A DNA stretch of 64,000 nt from Allium sativum (Eukaryota > Streptophyta > Magnoliopsida > Asparagales > Amaryllidaceae), in assembly GCA_030737875.1 (NCBI GenBank), contig CM060912.1, forward strand, positions 881,167,199 through 881,231,198, given 5' to 3'. The first letter of the stretch is position 1, and the number at the start of each line of letters is the position of its first letter. The notes beneath the pieces are model-generated. The model was given only the letters and a program-made list of their open reading frames with translations, ran no database searches and was not told the DNA's origin. Position numbers and translations under genes: made by a program. Below, in pieces: positions 26,762 to 39,473 of the stretch.

Positions 26762-29700
26762 AAAAATAAAAAATTTAAGTCAGTTTTCAATAGCTTAAAA
26801 ATAAAAATCTTAAGTCATTTTTCAATGGCTGAACATACAATATATTTTAAACTGAGCACTACATGAACATCATAAGACGAACTGTGTTGTTCATCAAAAT
26901 ACAAGCGACTACAGTGAAATGATTATATTTTAAACTGAGCACTGAGCACTGAGCAATGGCAAGGGTACAAGTGGGTAAAATAAAAGTGACATAAAAATGT
27001 TTTTTTTTTGCCAGTGCTCAGTTTAAAATGTACGTACGGAAGGCATATAAATACTGGTAGGTGCTGCTGAATAGAGTCTTTAATCAAAATGTAGGGAGTG
27101 AATGTGCTTATCGCGTTTGAAACGTAACCGAGGAATGGATTTTCCAAATCAGTGGCTGCCGGTTCTTTGGGTTTTCCAATCGTTATATCAGACTCACAAA
27201 ATTGTCGTTAAGGAGTATTTGGTTATTAAAATATCCATCGAATTATTATGACAAATCTACACTAGATTCCACCTTGACACCAAAAAGGAAATAAAGGAGC
27301 CTTGATGCACATATTTTATGCACATATTCATTTTAGCTATTGAAAACTGCTTGCACATATTCATTTTATGCACATTTTTTAAGCACATATTCATCTGCTG
27401 ATCTAATAAAGAATTTTTATGCACATATTCATTTTTCATTAATTAATTGAAATGAACATTCACATTTAAAAATCATAAGATATTACAACATTAAACAAAA
27501 ACATATTATTCTGACATTAAAATATACATATAAATTATTTATTGTTAATAGGTTAAACATACAAGTCATATAAACAAATAAATCACGCGTGAAGCACTTG
27601 CCATACAACTCACATTATATTAACTTAATGCAAGTTTGCAATCTACAACTCACATTATATTAACTTATTGTTCCTGGAGCTTTTTCTTATTCTTATTATT
27701 ACTGTTACCGCATATATAGGAATAGCTGGACTTACAATGATTATATCACATTACATTCATCGTATGATTGTTGTTTAGTCCATTGTTTGAGATACCGAAC
27801 ACATTACATAAGTAGAGTGTCATTCTATAGCTTAACGTTTAATTGACTTGTGCAGTAGGAGGGAGGGTGATATGGAGAAAATACGTAGCTGTAAAGCTTT
27901 ACCTAGAACAATGCAGAGGAAATAACTTGACAAACATACAAAGGGCAACTTACAGAAAGGCAGGTTCTATGTGGAAAAACCAATATCCGATGTTTTCTGA
28001 AACAGTTAATTTGTTTTCCAAATGAAACATCCAAATGAAACATCTAATTAAAAGGATAAATGAAACATGAGATATTATAATTTAGTTATTGGAGTATTAT
28101 CCAATGAGTTGAACTTGCATTTCATTAATTAGATGTAAATTATAAACTGCTGCACTTTTTAAGAGGTTTCACAAAAAAATTACTCATTTAATCCATTTTC
28201 TGAAGTTAACAGCGGACTAGGAGCTGTGTTTATGAAATGTATGCTCAACCTTTTTTATAGTTAAATTAAATATCTCATACTATGTTTGTTGTTCTTGCAG
28301 ATCCTATGAATATGAATGGTAAAAGCTTCAGGATGACAAAGCTTCATCAAGACAGCAAATGATTTTTGCTGTTTATTTTGGTGTATTTTAGTGTGTTATT
28401 CTTGTTTCTATTGTAGGCTTGTATTTTAGTGTGTTATTCAGGATGACAAAGCTTCATCAAGACAGCAAATGGTATTAGACAGTATATGTGTTCCCAAATA
28501 CACATCTCCACTTCAGATTTTAATAGTGTATACAAAGTCAGTACCGCGGTACAAAGTATGAAATGCAAGCGAACAAACTTTGTTCATTCTAACATACTGG
28601 TTGTTTATGACAAATACCCAAACCCGTAAAAATTCAAAAAGTCAATATCATAAACTAAATATACAAACTCAACTTATGACCAAATACATGTTTATACATA
28701 TGCACACGTGTATATGCATATATATGATCGAATTTCATATTTCAGGTCCAAAACGAGTGTGACTGCAAATTGACAGGAATTACAGTTAGACGAAGAAATA
28801 TATAGATGTTTGAATACAAAGTTCAACCTAAAAGGAGCATTGTCACATGCAATTGAGGTTTGCCATGGTAATTTGTCACATGCAATTGAGGTTTGTCATC
28901 AAATTATATACAAAGTTCAACCAAAAAGGAGCATTGTTACAATCAGTATGACACAGTAGCGATTGTCACATGCAATTGAGACAACGAATAAAAATTGTAC
29001 TGTGAACCGAATAAAAATTGTTACAATCAGTATGACACAGGAGCATTGTCACATGCAATTGAGACAACGAATAAAAATTTACCAGCGAGATACGTAGGCG
29101 ATCGGGTAGTGGCGATTGAGTAGCGGCGATCGAGCAGTGGCGATTGAGCAGCGGCGATCGAGCAGTGGCGATTGAGCAGCGGCGAACGAGCAGTGGCGAT
29201 GTGATGTGAAGCGGCGATGTGAAGTGGATCGAAAGGGGAATTAGGGTTTGCGGTGGAATACGATGGAAAAGGAAATTCGGAATACTATGGAACACGATGG
29301 AAGAACCGATGTCAAAAGGCACGTTTAATTGAAGAACCGACGGAAATTTTGTTAAGTATGTACTATGTACGCTGATATGTACGATGTGTTTATGGAAATT
29401 TTGTTAAGTATGTACTATGTCAACTTAGGACCTTTTTACTTAATAATTAGACATGCTTGTTTTGATTGTATGCTTATTTTGAATTTATTTAGAACAAAAT
29501 AGAGAACATGATAGATTGGAACATGCAGTATAGTTGACTCAATTGTCAATGATTACTTGAACAAAGCATAAGCAAACAGCATTGGAAGAACAACAATTAT
29601 TGACATCTTATAATTTATTTCATACTTACATTGGATGTAAGAAGAAAAGCCAGTGTTTTTCTTTGCTGAACCGAAATACAGACATGTCGATAAATTACTT

Positions 29701-30175
29701 GTACAACCAACAAACTACAACCTTATATCAATAGTTTTTTTTAAAGGCATGTTGATAGTGTACAGAACAGGGACCATTCTTATGCAAAAAGAGTAGTCAA
29801 TTATCATATGTTTGACTGTCTAAGATGCCATATTCTAGAAACTGAGTAAAATTAAAAAGTAATACATAGGTAATGTGTTTTCTATGGAATGGTACATGTG
29901 CGCCAAGGAAATTTAAGTTAATTATAATCGAGAGGAATACTTATTACAAACTTATGTTACTATTAATTAATAAAGTAGCTAGTTAACATATATTAATTAA
30001 CTATTAAAAAAAATTACTACTTATTAACTATTAATTATTTAAAAATAATTGACAAATATTATTGATTCCCAAGTTTATTATTAATTATTATTATTAAGTT
30101 TCAATATAATTAGTTACTAAATATAGATATTATAAACATGAAGTATGCACTAGGCATCTCAATTACAACGAATAA
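26762..30175. other. Non-coding 5' half of the CACTA element
   Basis: No TNPD or other protein family recognised on either strand. It contains GCACATATTCATTTT repeats (27300-27440), a duplicated 33-base block around GATGACAAAGCTTCATC (28330 and 28440), direct repeats with GTCACATGCAATTGAG (28844-29070), and a GCGATCGAGCAG minisatellite (29098-29215). An upstream exon or the promoter of the TNPA-like gene should lie here but I cannot place it. Confidence 0.6.
29098..29215. repeat. GGCGATCGAGCAGT minisatellite
   Basis: About seven units of roughly 15 bases alternating GCGGCGATCGAGCA and GTGGCGATTGAGCA. The alternation may reflect CG to TG change in every second unit before amplification. GC-rich in an AT-rich setting. 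The minus-strand ORF across it has no family resemblance. Confidence 0.9.
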
Positions 30176-30179
30176 AATG

Positions 30180-30549
30180 AAAAGTTGTGATATATATGTT
30201 TATTACAACAGTGAGTTTTGCAAGGTTGTAAAAAGGGATCTATTACAACGGTGGACGCCACCGTTGTAAAATTAAAGTTGTAATATGGTAATATATATGC
30301 TCTTTACAACAGTGATTAATGCACCGTTGTAAAAAAGAATCTATTACAACGGTTATTAATGCACCGTTGTAAAATTAAAGTTGTGATATGGTAATATATA
30401 TGTTCTTTACAACAGTGATAATTTCACCGTTGTAAAAAACATTTATTACAACAGTGCGTTTTGCACCGTTGTAATAAATGCTCTATTACAACGGTGATTT
30501 ATGCACCGTTGTAAAATTAAAGTTGTAATATAGTGTTTTTGTTGTAGTG
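30180..30549. repeat. Right subterminal repeats and terminal inverted repeat of the CACTA element
   Basis: About eight inverted pairs of TTACAACGGTG and CACCGTTGTAA with spacers of 6-15 bases, ending TTTGTTGTAGTG. Mirrors the left end. Confidence 0.9.
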
Positions 30550-30552
30550 TAT

Positions 30553-33002
30553 CTCTTTAAGATAAATGGATGTTAGGGACGAAGCAGTCCTTCTATTCTT
30601 AACAGGTATAAAGTGAGCGCTTTTAGTGAGCCTGTCCACTATTACCCAAATACTGGTATTGCCCCTTCTTGACCTAGGCAACCCATCAACAAAGTCCAAC
30701 GAAATGCTATCCCACTTCCACTGTGGGACCTCTAGAGGATGAAGCAGACCACCAGGCTTCTTCTGCTCCGCTTTGACTTGCTGGCATATCAAGCACTTAG
30801 CGACGAACTCAGCTACATCCCTCTTCATGCCATCCCAAAAGAAAACCCTTTTTATATCTCTATACATCTTGACTCCGCCTGGGTGTATGGTCAGCTTAGA
30901 ATGGTGTGCTTCTTCGAGAACGATCTTCACTAAACTTCTTACTTGTGGGATGCATAGCCTTCCATCCCATCTCAACTAACCCTTATCATCGATGGAGTAT
31001 CTATTGAGGTGACTAGAAGTCTCACCCCTAACTAGCTTATCCATCATATAAACTAACTGAGGGTCTTCTCGTTGTGCGGTTCCTATTGAGTCCAAAAGAG
31101 TAGGTCGCACCTCTAGCGATGCTAACAGACCAGGTACAATTTCAGAGGAGGGTCTAAAGTTAAAGTTTGCTATGTACTCCAAGCTTTGCCTTTATACAAA
31201 GAGAGGACTCAAAGTCAGCTTCTTTCTACTCAAGGTGTCTGTTACCACATTGCCCTTGCCGGGGTATAGGAAATCTCAAAGTCATATGAGGCCATAAATT
31301 CCATCCACCATTGTTGTCTTAAATTAAGATCATTCTACGAGAAAAGGTACTTTAATGATTTATGGTCAGTAAACAATTCAGAGCTTTCTCCTAGTAGGTA
31401 ATGACGCCATGACCTTAGAGCGAAAACAATGGAAGCTAGCTCCAAATAATGAGTTGGGTAGTTCTTCTCATGTACCTTCAATTGCCTTCCTCCATAACAA
31501 ACTACCTTGCCTTCTTGCATCATGACTGCGCCCAACCCTGTACCGAATGCGTCTGTGTATACGGTAAACATTTTACTCCCATCAGGCAATGTCAGAACTG
31601 GGGCTGTTGTTAGAGCCCTTTTCAAACATTGTAAAGCAATATCGCAATCAAAGCGAAAGTTAGGTTCTTCTTTGTCAATCTTGTGAGTGGGGCTGAGATT
31701 TTTGCAAAGTCTTTAATGAACTTTGGCAAAAGCCTGCTAGCCTGAGAAAGCTTCGGACTTCGGTTGCATTCCGTGGAACCTTCCAATCTTGCACCGCAAC
31801 TACTTTGCAGGGTCCACAGCTATCCCCTATTTGGACACCACATGTCCAAGAAACCTCACTTCTTCTCTCCAGAAATGGCATTTGGAGAATTCGGCTTTCA
31901 ACTGATGTGTACAAGAGTATCCATTACTTCCCTTAAATGCAAAACATGCTCTTCTTTATTCTTGTAGAAAATCAAAATGTTGTCTATGAATACCACCGCA
32001 AACTTATTAAGGAACTCCCTGAACACCATGCTCATCAAGTCAACGAAGTAAGCGGGTGCGTTTGTCAAGCCGAAAAGCATGACAACCCATTCGAAGAAAC
32101 CATCCGAGGTCTAAACACGGTCTTATTAATGTTGTCTTCAGTCACTCTCAGCTGATGAAACCCGGTAGCCAGATCTAGTTGGGAGAAAACCGACGCACCT
32201 ACAAGATGATAAAACAAGTCGCCTATTCTTGGAAGTGGGTGCCTATTTTTCTTGGTCAGCTTTTTTAGCTCCCTATAATCAACGCATAGCGAAGTGAACC
32301 ATCCGCTTTGTTTGCAAATACTACTGGAGCACCCCATTCAGAAATACTCCGCCTTACAAACCCTTTTTCGAGCAACTCTTTACTTGCTTGCTGAGCTCTT
32401 TTATCTCCCTTGGAGCCATGTGTCTAACATTTAGAGCTACGGGTTTTGCATTATCAACAAGGTATATGTGAAAGTCTATCTCCTGCTTCGAAGGTAAGCC
32501 CTTCACCTCTTCAAATACATCTGAGTATTCACGGACGACTCTAACAGACTACAAGGTTTCAACAGACGCATCAAGAGATTATAGGTAACTAAACATAACA
32601 TAATGTATGGGATTACAAGAGATTTCGAGAGTGTTATCGAGGCGAGTCATAATTCTAAACAATCTCTTTTCATAATCGAGGATGGCACCATTACTGGATA
32701 ATCAATCCATACCTAGAATCAACCCATAGCCAGTGAAGCCAAGAACGAAGGCGTTGCATTCAAACCCAACGCTCAAGATAGACACTCTCAAATCCTGACA
32801 AATCATTGAATGATGAGCCGAACCACTAATAGGATTTGAGACTACTATGGGATCCATATCAAGACTAGTATTTAAGTGCAGTATTTCAACTAACGAAGCA
32901 GACACAAATGAGTGTGAAGCGCCAGAATCAAACAAAGTACGAACATGATGATCAAACAGAAAGACCAAACTTTCAACAGAAATGTTTCTACCTCTCTCCT
33001 GT
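30553..33002 (-). pseudogene. Element A protease, reverse transcriptase, RNase H and integrase N-terminal part
   Basis: In sense order: a protease with intact LFDSGAS (about 32930), RT blocks ([30 protein letters not shown]), RNase H ([23 protein letters not shown]), and the integrase zinc-finger and first catalytic region ([26 protein letters not shown]). The RT catalytic motif reads FIDN instead of xxDD, losing a catalytic aspartate. Frames change or stop repeatedly between about 32700 and 30976, with pieces of 60-150 codons. The gag part lies at 55115-56100, beyond element B. Dead copy. Confidence 0.9.
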
Positions 33003-33374
33003 TGTAACACCCCACCTCCGCCGGGGCCACACTCACGAGTGCTGACACTGGCTTTGGAGGGGTGTTGTCAAGGTAAACATGCACAGAGATATCACAAGAT
33101 AGAACATAGATAAATAAATAAGTAAAGCAGCGGTAGAAATTTAAAAACCATAGTTAACCATTTCAAAACCAAATAGTCAACTTACGTCAAAGCACTTAGT
33201 CATTATTTTCCAACTACCACAAGTCTAGAAAACATAAACTGAAAATAACATAAAGTAAACTATCCCCAAGATAGATGATGAAGCCATAGCAAGCTCAAGT
33301 CCAAACCGTACATGAGCTGTCAAGAAAGCAAGCCAAATGTCCAAGCTAAGCACTAGTGTTCCCTCCTTGAGAAC

Positions 33375-35041
33375 CTTGGGGGGGGGGGACGGAAGAAAAG
33401 AGGCGAAAGAAAAAGGGTCAGTCATAAAGACTGGTAAGTCCTACCTACTATTAGTATAAAAACTAATGAAGTTAACTAAACATGAGAAACTGAGATGAAA
33501 TATAAAGATGGTAACTAACTGGCATGATAAACAGATAACAAGGTAGATCAAGTGTGGCGTCGCATATACAAGGTTTAGTTTTGCACCAATAGTACTAGTA
33601 TTCCAACCCATGTCAAGTATAATCAAGAAATGATCCCTTGGCCCAATATCATGAGGTGACCCAAGTCAGGGTCCAACTACACGGTCTAGTCGATCGGCTC
33701 CCTATAAGCCTAACTCGTCAAGTGTCGGTGTCATACGGTCCAATCACGAAATGTAGTCAAACTGTGCTAGGTTCACCCTAGGGTGTATCAAGTCCTAGGG
33801 TGCCAACCACTGACACGAATCAAGCACGCACAGTCTGAACCTACTGGTGCCCGTGCCTGCTTTTTCAACTCCGGACTATGTGCACGACCATAGTGCGCCT
33901 GAACCTACACCGGCGCACCTACTCAGCCGTCGTTCTGGTCGCTTACAATCAGCCCAGTAATCGTTCCCCACCCTAGCCTGGTCCCTAGGGTATCGTGATA
34001 CATCCAAGAGGGTTACTGCTGAAAAGGACCACGTGACTAGGGTTTCTAACGGGTTAAGTGTGGTTAACCCTATCCAGTCATGTATCAAGTTGGTTAAGTG
34101 TATCCAAGTGGTTCATGACTTAACCCTAACATGTGGCATTAATTAATTTAATGCACCCAACCTCTCACATTAGACTTTGTTGTGGTTACTGGATATGCCG
34201 CGTGGGTTCGGGCAGCTTTACACCACAACCTAGTCTAACCTCGGGTTTCAAGCGCGATGTGACCAACTTCTCACATTGGGTCCTATTGTTTGTAGCCACT
34301 GGATTTGCCGGGCGGTTCCAGGCAGATTTACGCTACAAACTCAACCCAACCTCGAGTTGGCCACTTTATGGTTTTCTACATGTCATGACCATATTCAAGT
34401 TTTCAAGCATAATAAAGTTTCATGTCACATTTCAAGTCATGTTTTTTATGTTATTTCAAGTTTTCCTAACTACCCATAACGTATCCCCATCGCACGTAAA
34501 TTCGCATCAACACAAGTGAATCAAGGAACATAAAAATATGACCAAGAGAGGCATAAGGTTGGTAAAGTTGGTCATAAGTTAAACATGATGATATTTGAGG
34601 CAAAGGTGTTCATCACAACTAGCATATAGGATTATTGGTCTCAAAACATGTATGACATCAAACTTAGCAAATAAACTTGTGGGTAGCATGTAGTTCAACA
34701 TCATAGGCAAGGTGATAACATGATAATAGTTTACATAGAGTGATAAACTTGTGGGTAGCATGTAGTTCAACATCATAGGAAAGTTTACATCAAGGTTATG
34801 AGGGGTTCTAGGTTGCAATATGCATAATCCCCAAATAAAGCTCATAGCTTTCTACCCAAAAATCAAGGTAAATGGTACTAGGTTCATGATAGTGCCACAA
34901 TCATAGATCAAAAGAGTCATAAATGGATCTATGCATACAAATATAGCCCCAAGACAAATATTACACAAAAAATCCCATTTCAACTTGCTACATGTTCATA
35001 TTAACTTCATAGTTTAAATCTAAGAGTATAGTGGGGCTTAC
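33375..35041 (-). other. Putative intron in the element B 3' LTR leader
   Basis: Donor TTT/GTAAGC, CTGAC branch-point-like motif 42 nt before the end, pyrimidine tract of C and T, and acceptor CCAAG/GTTCTCAAGG. Length 1667, identical to the interval in the other LTR of B (54393 to 52727). Confidence 0.5.
34170..34349 (-). other. Tandem covarying hairpins, element B 3' LTR
   Basis: Hairpins at 34170-34238 and 34276-34349. Stem cores are GTTGTGGT/ACCACAAC with arms TTAGACT/AGTCTAA, and TTTGTAGC/GCTACAAA with arms TTGGGT/ACCCAA. Each is preceded by CTCACA. The apex keeps TGGATxTGCCG. Confidence 0.7.
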
Positions 35042-35284
35042 AAAGCGTGGCTATGAGAACTAGGACCAAATAGAACAAGATAGAGATGTTGTAGAAGCTC
35101 TAGGAATGATATAGCAACACAAATAGCCTTGAGAATAAGTAGCTCCTTTGATTTGATGAAGAAAGATTGCTCCTTTTTGCCTTAGAAGCTCTCAAGATGA
35201 AGATGGAGGCCATGATTACGGAGCATTTTGGCAGAATTTAGTTGTTAGGATGATTTTTGGTGGTTTAGGCTAGGTATTAGGGTG

Positions 35285-35293
35285 TTTTTATAG
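35285..35293 (-). promoter_or_regulatory. TATA box of element B 3' LTR
   Basis: Minus strand CTATAAAAACACCCTA. Matching box in the 5' LTR at 54637-54645. It lies 248 nt above the donor-like site. Confidence 0.6.
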
Positions 35294-35714
35294 GTGTAGA
35301 GACTAGTTTAGGCCATAGGACTAACCCTAGTTTAGATCTGAACCATAAAATCCCATCACAGGCTAAGTAAACAAACCAAAGGAGCAAACTGGTGCACCAG
35401 ACTAACAGGGTCCGACCAGGGAGGTCGACCCCCAGGTCGACACCCCAGTCGACCTGGAGTAGGGCGGGAAAATTTCCTGCCCAATCTACTTGGATTTGAT
35501 TTTGAATTTCGGGATGAATTTTGAATTTTCTGAAATCTTCTATGGGCCATAACTTGGTCATACGGACTCCGATTTACAAAATTTCGGACTCGTTTTCAAG
35601 TAGAATTTCGAGATGAACGCAATGGCGTAACCCATTCCCATTGATTCTTAACTTATAATTTAATTCTGCCATGATTTATTGTTTTAACATGTTATAAAAG
35701 TTTGGGTTGTTACA

Positions 35715-36274
35715 TTCTCCCCACCTTAAAGGATTTCGTCCCCGAAATCTCCAAGTTAGGAAGAACGTATCCTACCATCCATCATCCATATACTCCAACA
35801 TCATACACGAGTAATCATTGTCCTTAAAAGATTTCTAATGATGTATGAACATATGCAAAAGTGTGTATATGCACCTATCTAATGCGAAAATCAGGCGGTT
35901 ACTGATTCAGTAAACCTCCTTAATGCAGAATATGTTAGTGCAATGAGTCCAAATGTATGCAAATTCCTAACATAATTTATAATCTCTACATGAGTGCACA
36001 TAACATTCATCCATATGCAACATCCACGTGATAGCATAACAAGTTTCATCCATGAATAAGCATAAACACTCATGCATATGCAATATGAAAGTGTGTGTGC
36101 CTAACGTGTATCATGCATCCACGAGTAACCACTTGCAAACACTTGCAACCATTTGCAACCATCAAGAATAACATGTTTCAAATACATGTTTCATCCAAAG
36201 GGTTTCTACCTAAGGTTCTCAAGACAAGATTAACGAGATAACAAGATAAACATGGATAGCAAAAGAAAGGTATG
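35715..36274 (-). other. Element B 3' untranslated region and polypurine tract
   Basis: Polypurine tract AAGGTGGGGAGAA (minus), then the hairpin GATTTCG-TCCC-CGAAATC at 35732-35749. The rest is the same kind of non-coding tail seen in A, C and D. Confidence 0.75.
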
Positions 36275-37681
36275 CTAACTAGGAAAGGAGATTGAGAATG
36301 TACCCTCAAAAAGAAATGGATAAAGCCCATGCATCTTCTCCTCGGTTTCCCAAGTTGCATCTTCATCGGCTTCACTCCACTGAACCTTTACTAACTTGAC
36401 CTCTCGATTCCTCAGCTTCTTGATCTCCGTTCCCAAGATACGGATCGGAGCTCGCCTCAGGGTTGCCTCTTTCTCTACCTCCACGTCTTCAAGAATACTA
36501 GGCTCAACTACTTCGGCTGATTCATGTAGGCATTTTCGGAGATGCGATACATGAAAGACATTGTGCACTCCAGCCAGCTTCTCGGGCAATTCCACTCTAT
36601 AAGCCATTTGCCCAATCCTCTCGATGATAGGGAAGGGCCCTACGAACCTTGGTGCTAGCTTTCCAACTGCTCCAAAACAAACCACATTTCGCAAGGGAGA
36701 AACCTTCACAAAGACCATATCTCCAACTTCAAACTCTAAGTCTGTCCTTCGCTTGTCTGCATAAGATTTCTGTCTGTCTTGGGCCGCTTTCATCCGCCTT
36801 CGAATCAACTCAACCTTCTCGGATGTGTCCCTTATCATGTCGGGCCCAAGTACAAGCTTATCCGTCGTCTCCCACCAACATGTTGGTGACTTGCACGACC
36901 TCCCATACAAAGCTTCAAATGGTGCCATCCCCATGCTTGATTGGTAGCTGTTATTATAAGCACACTCTACAAGAGGAAGGTGGTCTTCCCAAGTGCCACC
37001 AAAGTCAAGAATGCATAGCCTCAACAGATCTTCTAGTACCCTATTTACCCTTTCGGTCTGTCCATCCGTCTGTGGGTGATAGGCTGTACTTAGATTCAAT
37101 CGCGTACCCATCGCTTCTTGCAAACTATTCCAGAATTGGCTAGTGAAGATTGGGTCACGATCGCTAACTATGCTGGAAGGAACTCCATGCAATCGCACTA
37201 TCTCTTGAAGATAAACAGATGCTAGCTATGATGCTGTCCTCTTGCTCTTCACTAGAATGAAATGAGCGCTCTTTGTGAGTCTATCCACTATGACCCATAT
37301 ACTAGTATTCCCCTTCCTCGATCTCGGCAATCCATCCACAAAATCCATAGAGATACTTTCCCATTTCCATTGCGGGACCTCCAAAGGATGCAGTAGTCCA
37401 CCGGGCTTCTTCGACTCGGCCTTTACTTGTTGGCAAACAATGCATCTCGAAACAAACTCTGCAACATCCTTTTTCATCCCATCCCAAAAGAAAATGCGCT
37501 TCATGTCCCGGTACATCTTATCCTCTCCGGGATGTATGGTCATCCTCGAGTGATGCGCCTCCTCAAGAACTTTATTTACTAAATCTCCCACTTGTGGGAC
37601 ACATAGTCTTCCATCCCGCCTTAGCCATCCCTTGTCATCAATAGTATATCTAGCGAGGTGACTTGACGTCTCACCACGAAT
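36275..37681 (-). pseudogene. Element B integrase with chromodomain
   Basis: Two open frames: 37681-37226 carries the zinc finger ([10 protein letters not shown]...CIVCQQVK) and first aspartate (MDFVDGLPRS). 37198-36275 carries the second aspartate (SDRDP), the glutamate (TERVN), GPY/F ([11 protein letters not shown]) and the chromodomain end ([15 protein letters not shown]). They are separated by a TAG where a tryptophan codon is expected (near 37228). The frame starts at the C insertion point, and the rest of the polyprotein continues at 49158. The integrase itself is otherwise well preserved, with all three catalytic residues present. Confidence 0.9.
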
Positions 37682-38945
37682 CAACGTGTAACACCCCACG
37701 CCCGCTATGGTCACTCTCTAAGGGAATGCCATAACATCGATGGAGTATTTTGAGTGAATATAGAACAGAGTAATTACAGCAAGACAGATATAAGTAATAC
37801 TTTGAAATTTTAAAACGTCATTTCAATTGCAGCGGAAAATAAAACATGTCTGGTTACATCACAAAACCATAATAGAAGTCAAGTACAAATATCCATCTTG
37901 CTAAATAAAAATACATAATCCCAATACATGAACTGATAGCCATAAAAGAAAAGGGTAAACTGAGCTCTACATCTAGGGTCCAAGCTCCACGAGAGTAATA
38001 AAAGCAGCCTGATCAAAGCCCACTCGTGCTGGGCCCACTCTGAGAACCTGAGGGTTGGGAAAAAAAAGATAAAAACAACGGGGTCAGACATAAGTCTGAG
38101 CGAGTCCTATAACTTTAACAATGTAATCATTAAAGTAATAAGGATATGATATAACTTGGTACGGTGTGACTGGGGATAAATGAATACACTCAGTAGCCCA
38201 TCAGACTTAGAGTGAACTAAGATAACGATAAAGACGCATTTACCCACCCAAGGATAATTACTACACTGCACCACACCAGTCATTCCTACTTAAAGGTTGA
38301 TCCCTCCCAAGGACTTAGAAAATTTACCCAGTAGTTTCGTGTACCCCTAGCTCACTACATAGGTGCCGTCTGCCCCTATCTCCACTAGGTGTACCCACTA
38401 CTCCCAAGCGATCGGCTCCCTACCGTAGATACCCGTGCTGGTCCCACAATGGGGTGTATCATTCCCCAAGGTGGCAACCTGATAATATCAACGGTGCACG
38501 GCTTTATATCTACACGATGCAACAACGACTTACCAACCAGCCCAGGTCCACACACGCATATGAAACCCGTTGATCCTGCGTTGCCACCGCTAACCCGTTT
38601 TGGCCTCTTATAGTCAAGCCCAATATGCGTGTCCCGTCACTCGACTAGAATCGAGCCCACAAAGATACGTTTGGGATATTGGTTGAAATGGGCCCCCACA
38701 AGCTACCCACCTAAGCTTGTCATTTCTAGTGTATACCACTTAACCCTTTAATCATGTTTTAATTACATGTTCCACTTTGGTTAAGTATTCTAATCGTATT
38801 TTCTATTGCCATCCAAGGCAACCACTAGATTTCCACATGCCACCCAAGGCACCCACTTAACCCCTCATGTCCCTCTACATGCTAATATGGTTAAGTGTTT
38901 CTTAATTAATTAATTAAGATCATGACCTCATAAAGACCTCTCACA

Positions 38946-39141
38946 TTAGACCATCTTTTATGACTGCTGGATATGCCGGTTGGGTCCGGGCAGACTTCCA
39001 TCATAAAAAGGATCTAACCTCGTGTCTTTACTTTAATCACGTATTTAACTTATGACTAAGACCTCTCACATTGGGCCAATCATTTGTAGCTGCTGGATGG
39101 CCGGTCGGTTCCGGGCAGACTTCCGCTACAAAAGGGTCCAA
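38946..39141 (-). other. Tandem covarying hairpins, element C 3' LTR
   Basis: Hairpins at 38946-39017 and 39071-39141. Stem cores are TTTTATGA/TCATAAAA and TTTGTAGC/GCTACAAA, with outer arms TTAGA/TCTAA and TTGGgCC/GGtCCAA. Inner stem CTGCTGGA with TCCGGGCAG. Confidence 0.7.
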
Positions 39142-39473
39142 CCTCGTGTCTTAGTTGATTAATTACACCTAATTAATCACCCCCATAATTTGTATTAATT
39201 ATCCCTAATTAATTACACATTTTTAAGAATATGGGTAGACCTAACTCAATAGGTAAATTCCCAATTCCATAGTATGGGTAGACCTAACTTAATAGGTAAA
39301 TTCCCAACTCCATAATATGGGTAGACCTAACTTAATAGGTAAATTCCCAATTATGTCCATTCATTTTATGTTATGCTTAATCATAACAACTTTACACCTT
39401 TTTATAATCATGCATATTAACCCCATCGTTCCCACGTAATTCGTTTACATAACATGTCATACATAGGGACAAC

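Larger units (their letters stand above)
20942..30549 (-). mobile_element. CACTA (En/Spm) DNA transposon inserted in A's integrase
   Basis: Ends are CACTACAACAAA...TTTGTTGTAGTG, flanked by a perfect 3-base duplication TAT (20939-20941 and 30550-30552), the size expected for CACTA elements. Removing the element restores the integrase sequence order seen in B and C (LYLKEI/VRLHG type junction). Both ends carry subterminal repeats. It contains a multi-exon TNPA-like gene on the minus strand. No TNPD (Transposase_21 type catalytic transposase) is visible, so it is probably non-autonomous, or TNPD has been lost. Confidence 0.92.
33003..35714 (-). repeat. Element B 3' LTR
   Basis: 2712 bases, TGTAACACCCC...GGTTGTTACA. 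It carries the shared layout: U3 core (35540-35640), GTCGAC cluster (35420-35455), E2F-like palindrome (35462-35482), TATA box (35285-35293), donor (35041), hairpin pair (34170-34349), branch point (33417-33421) and acceptor (33375). A diverged duplicated block (aaacttgtgggtagcatgtag, 34672 and 34746) occupies the tandem-repeat slot. Confidence 0.92.

Noticed and set aside
28966..29322. 118-codon minus-strand ORF in the CACTA element
   Set aside because: Much of it is the GCGATCGAGCAG minisatellite in translation. It does not resemble TNPD and no splice pattern links it to the TNPA exons.
36649..37143. 164-codon plus-strand ORF (and similar plus-strand ORFs opposite 41581-43000, 45590-45943, 51153-51605)
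   Set aside because: Shadows of the integrase, RT and gag frames on the other strand. The minus-strand frames have clear catalytic motifs.
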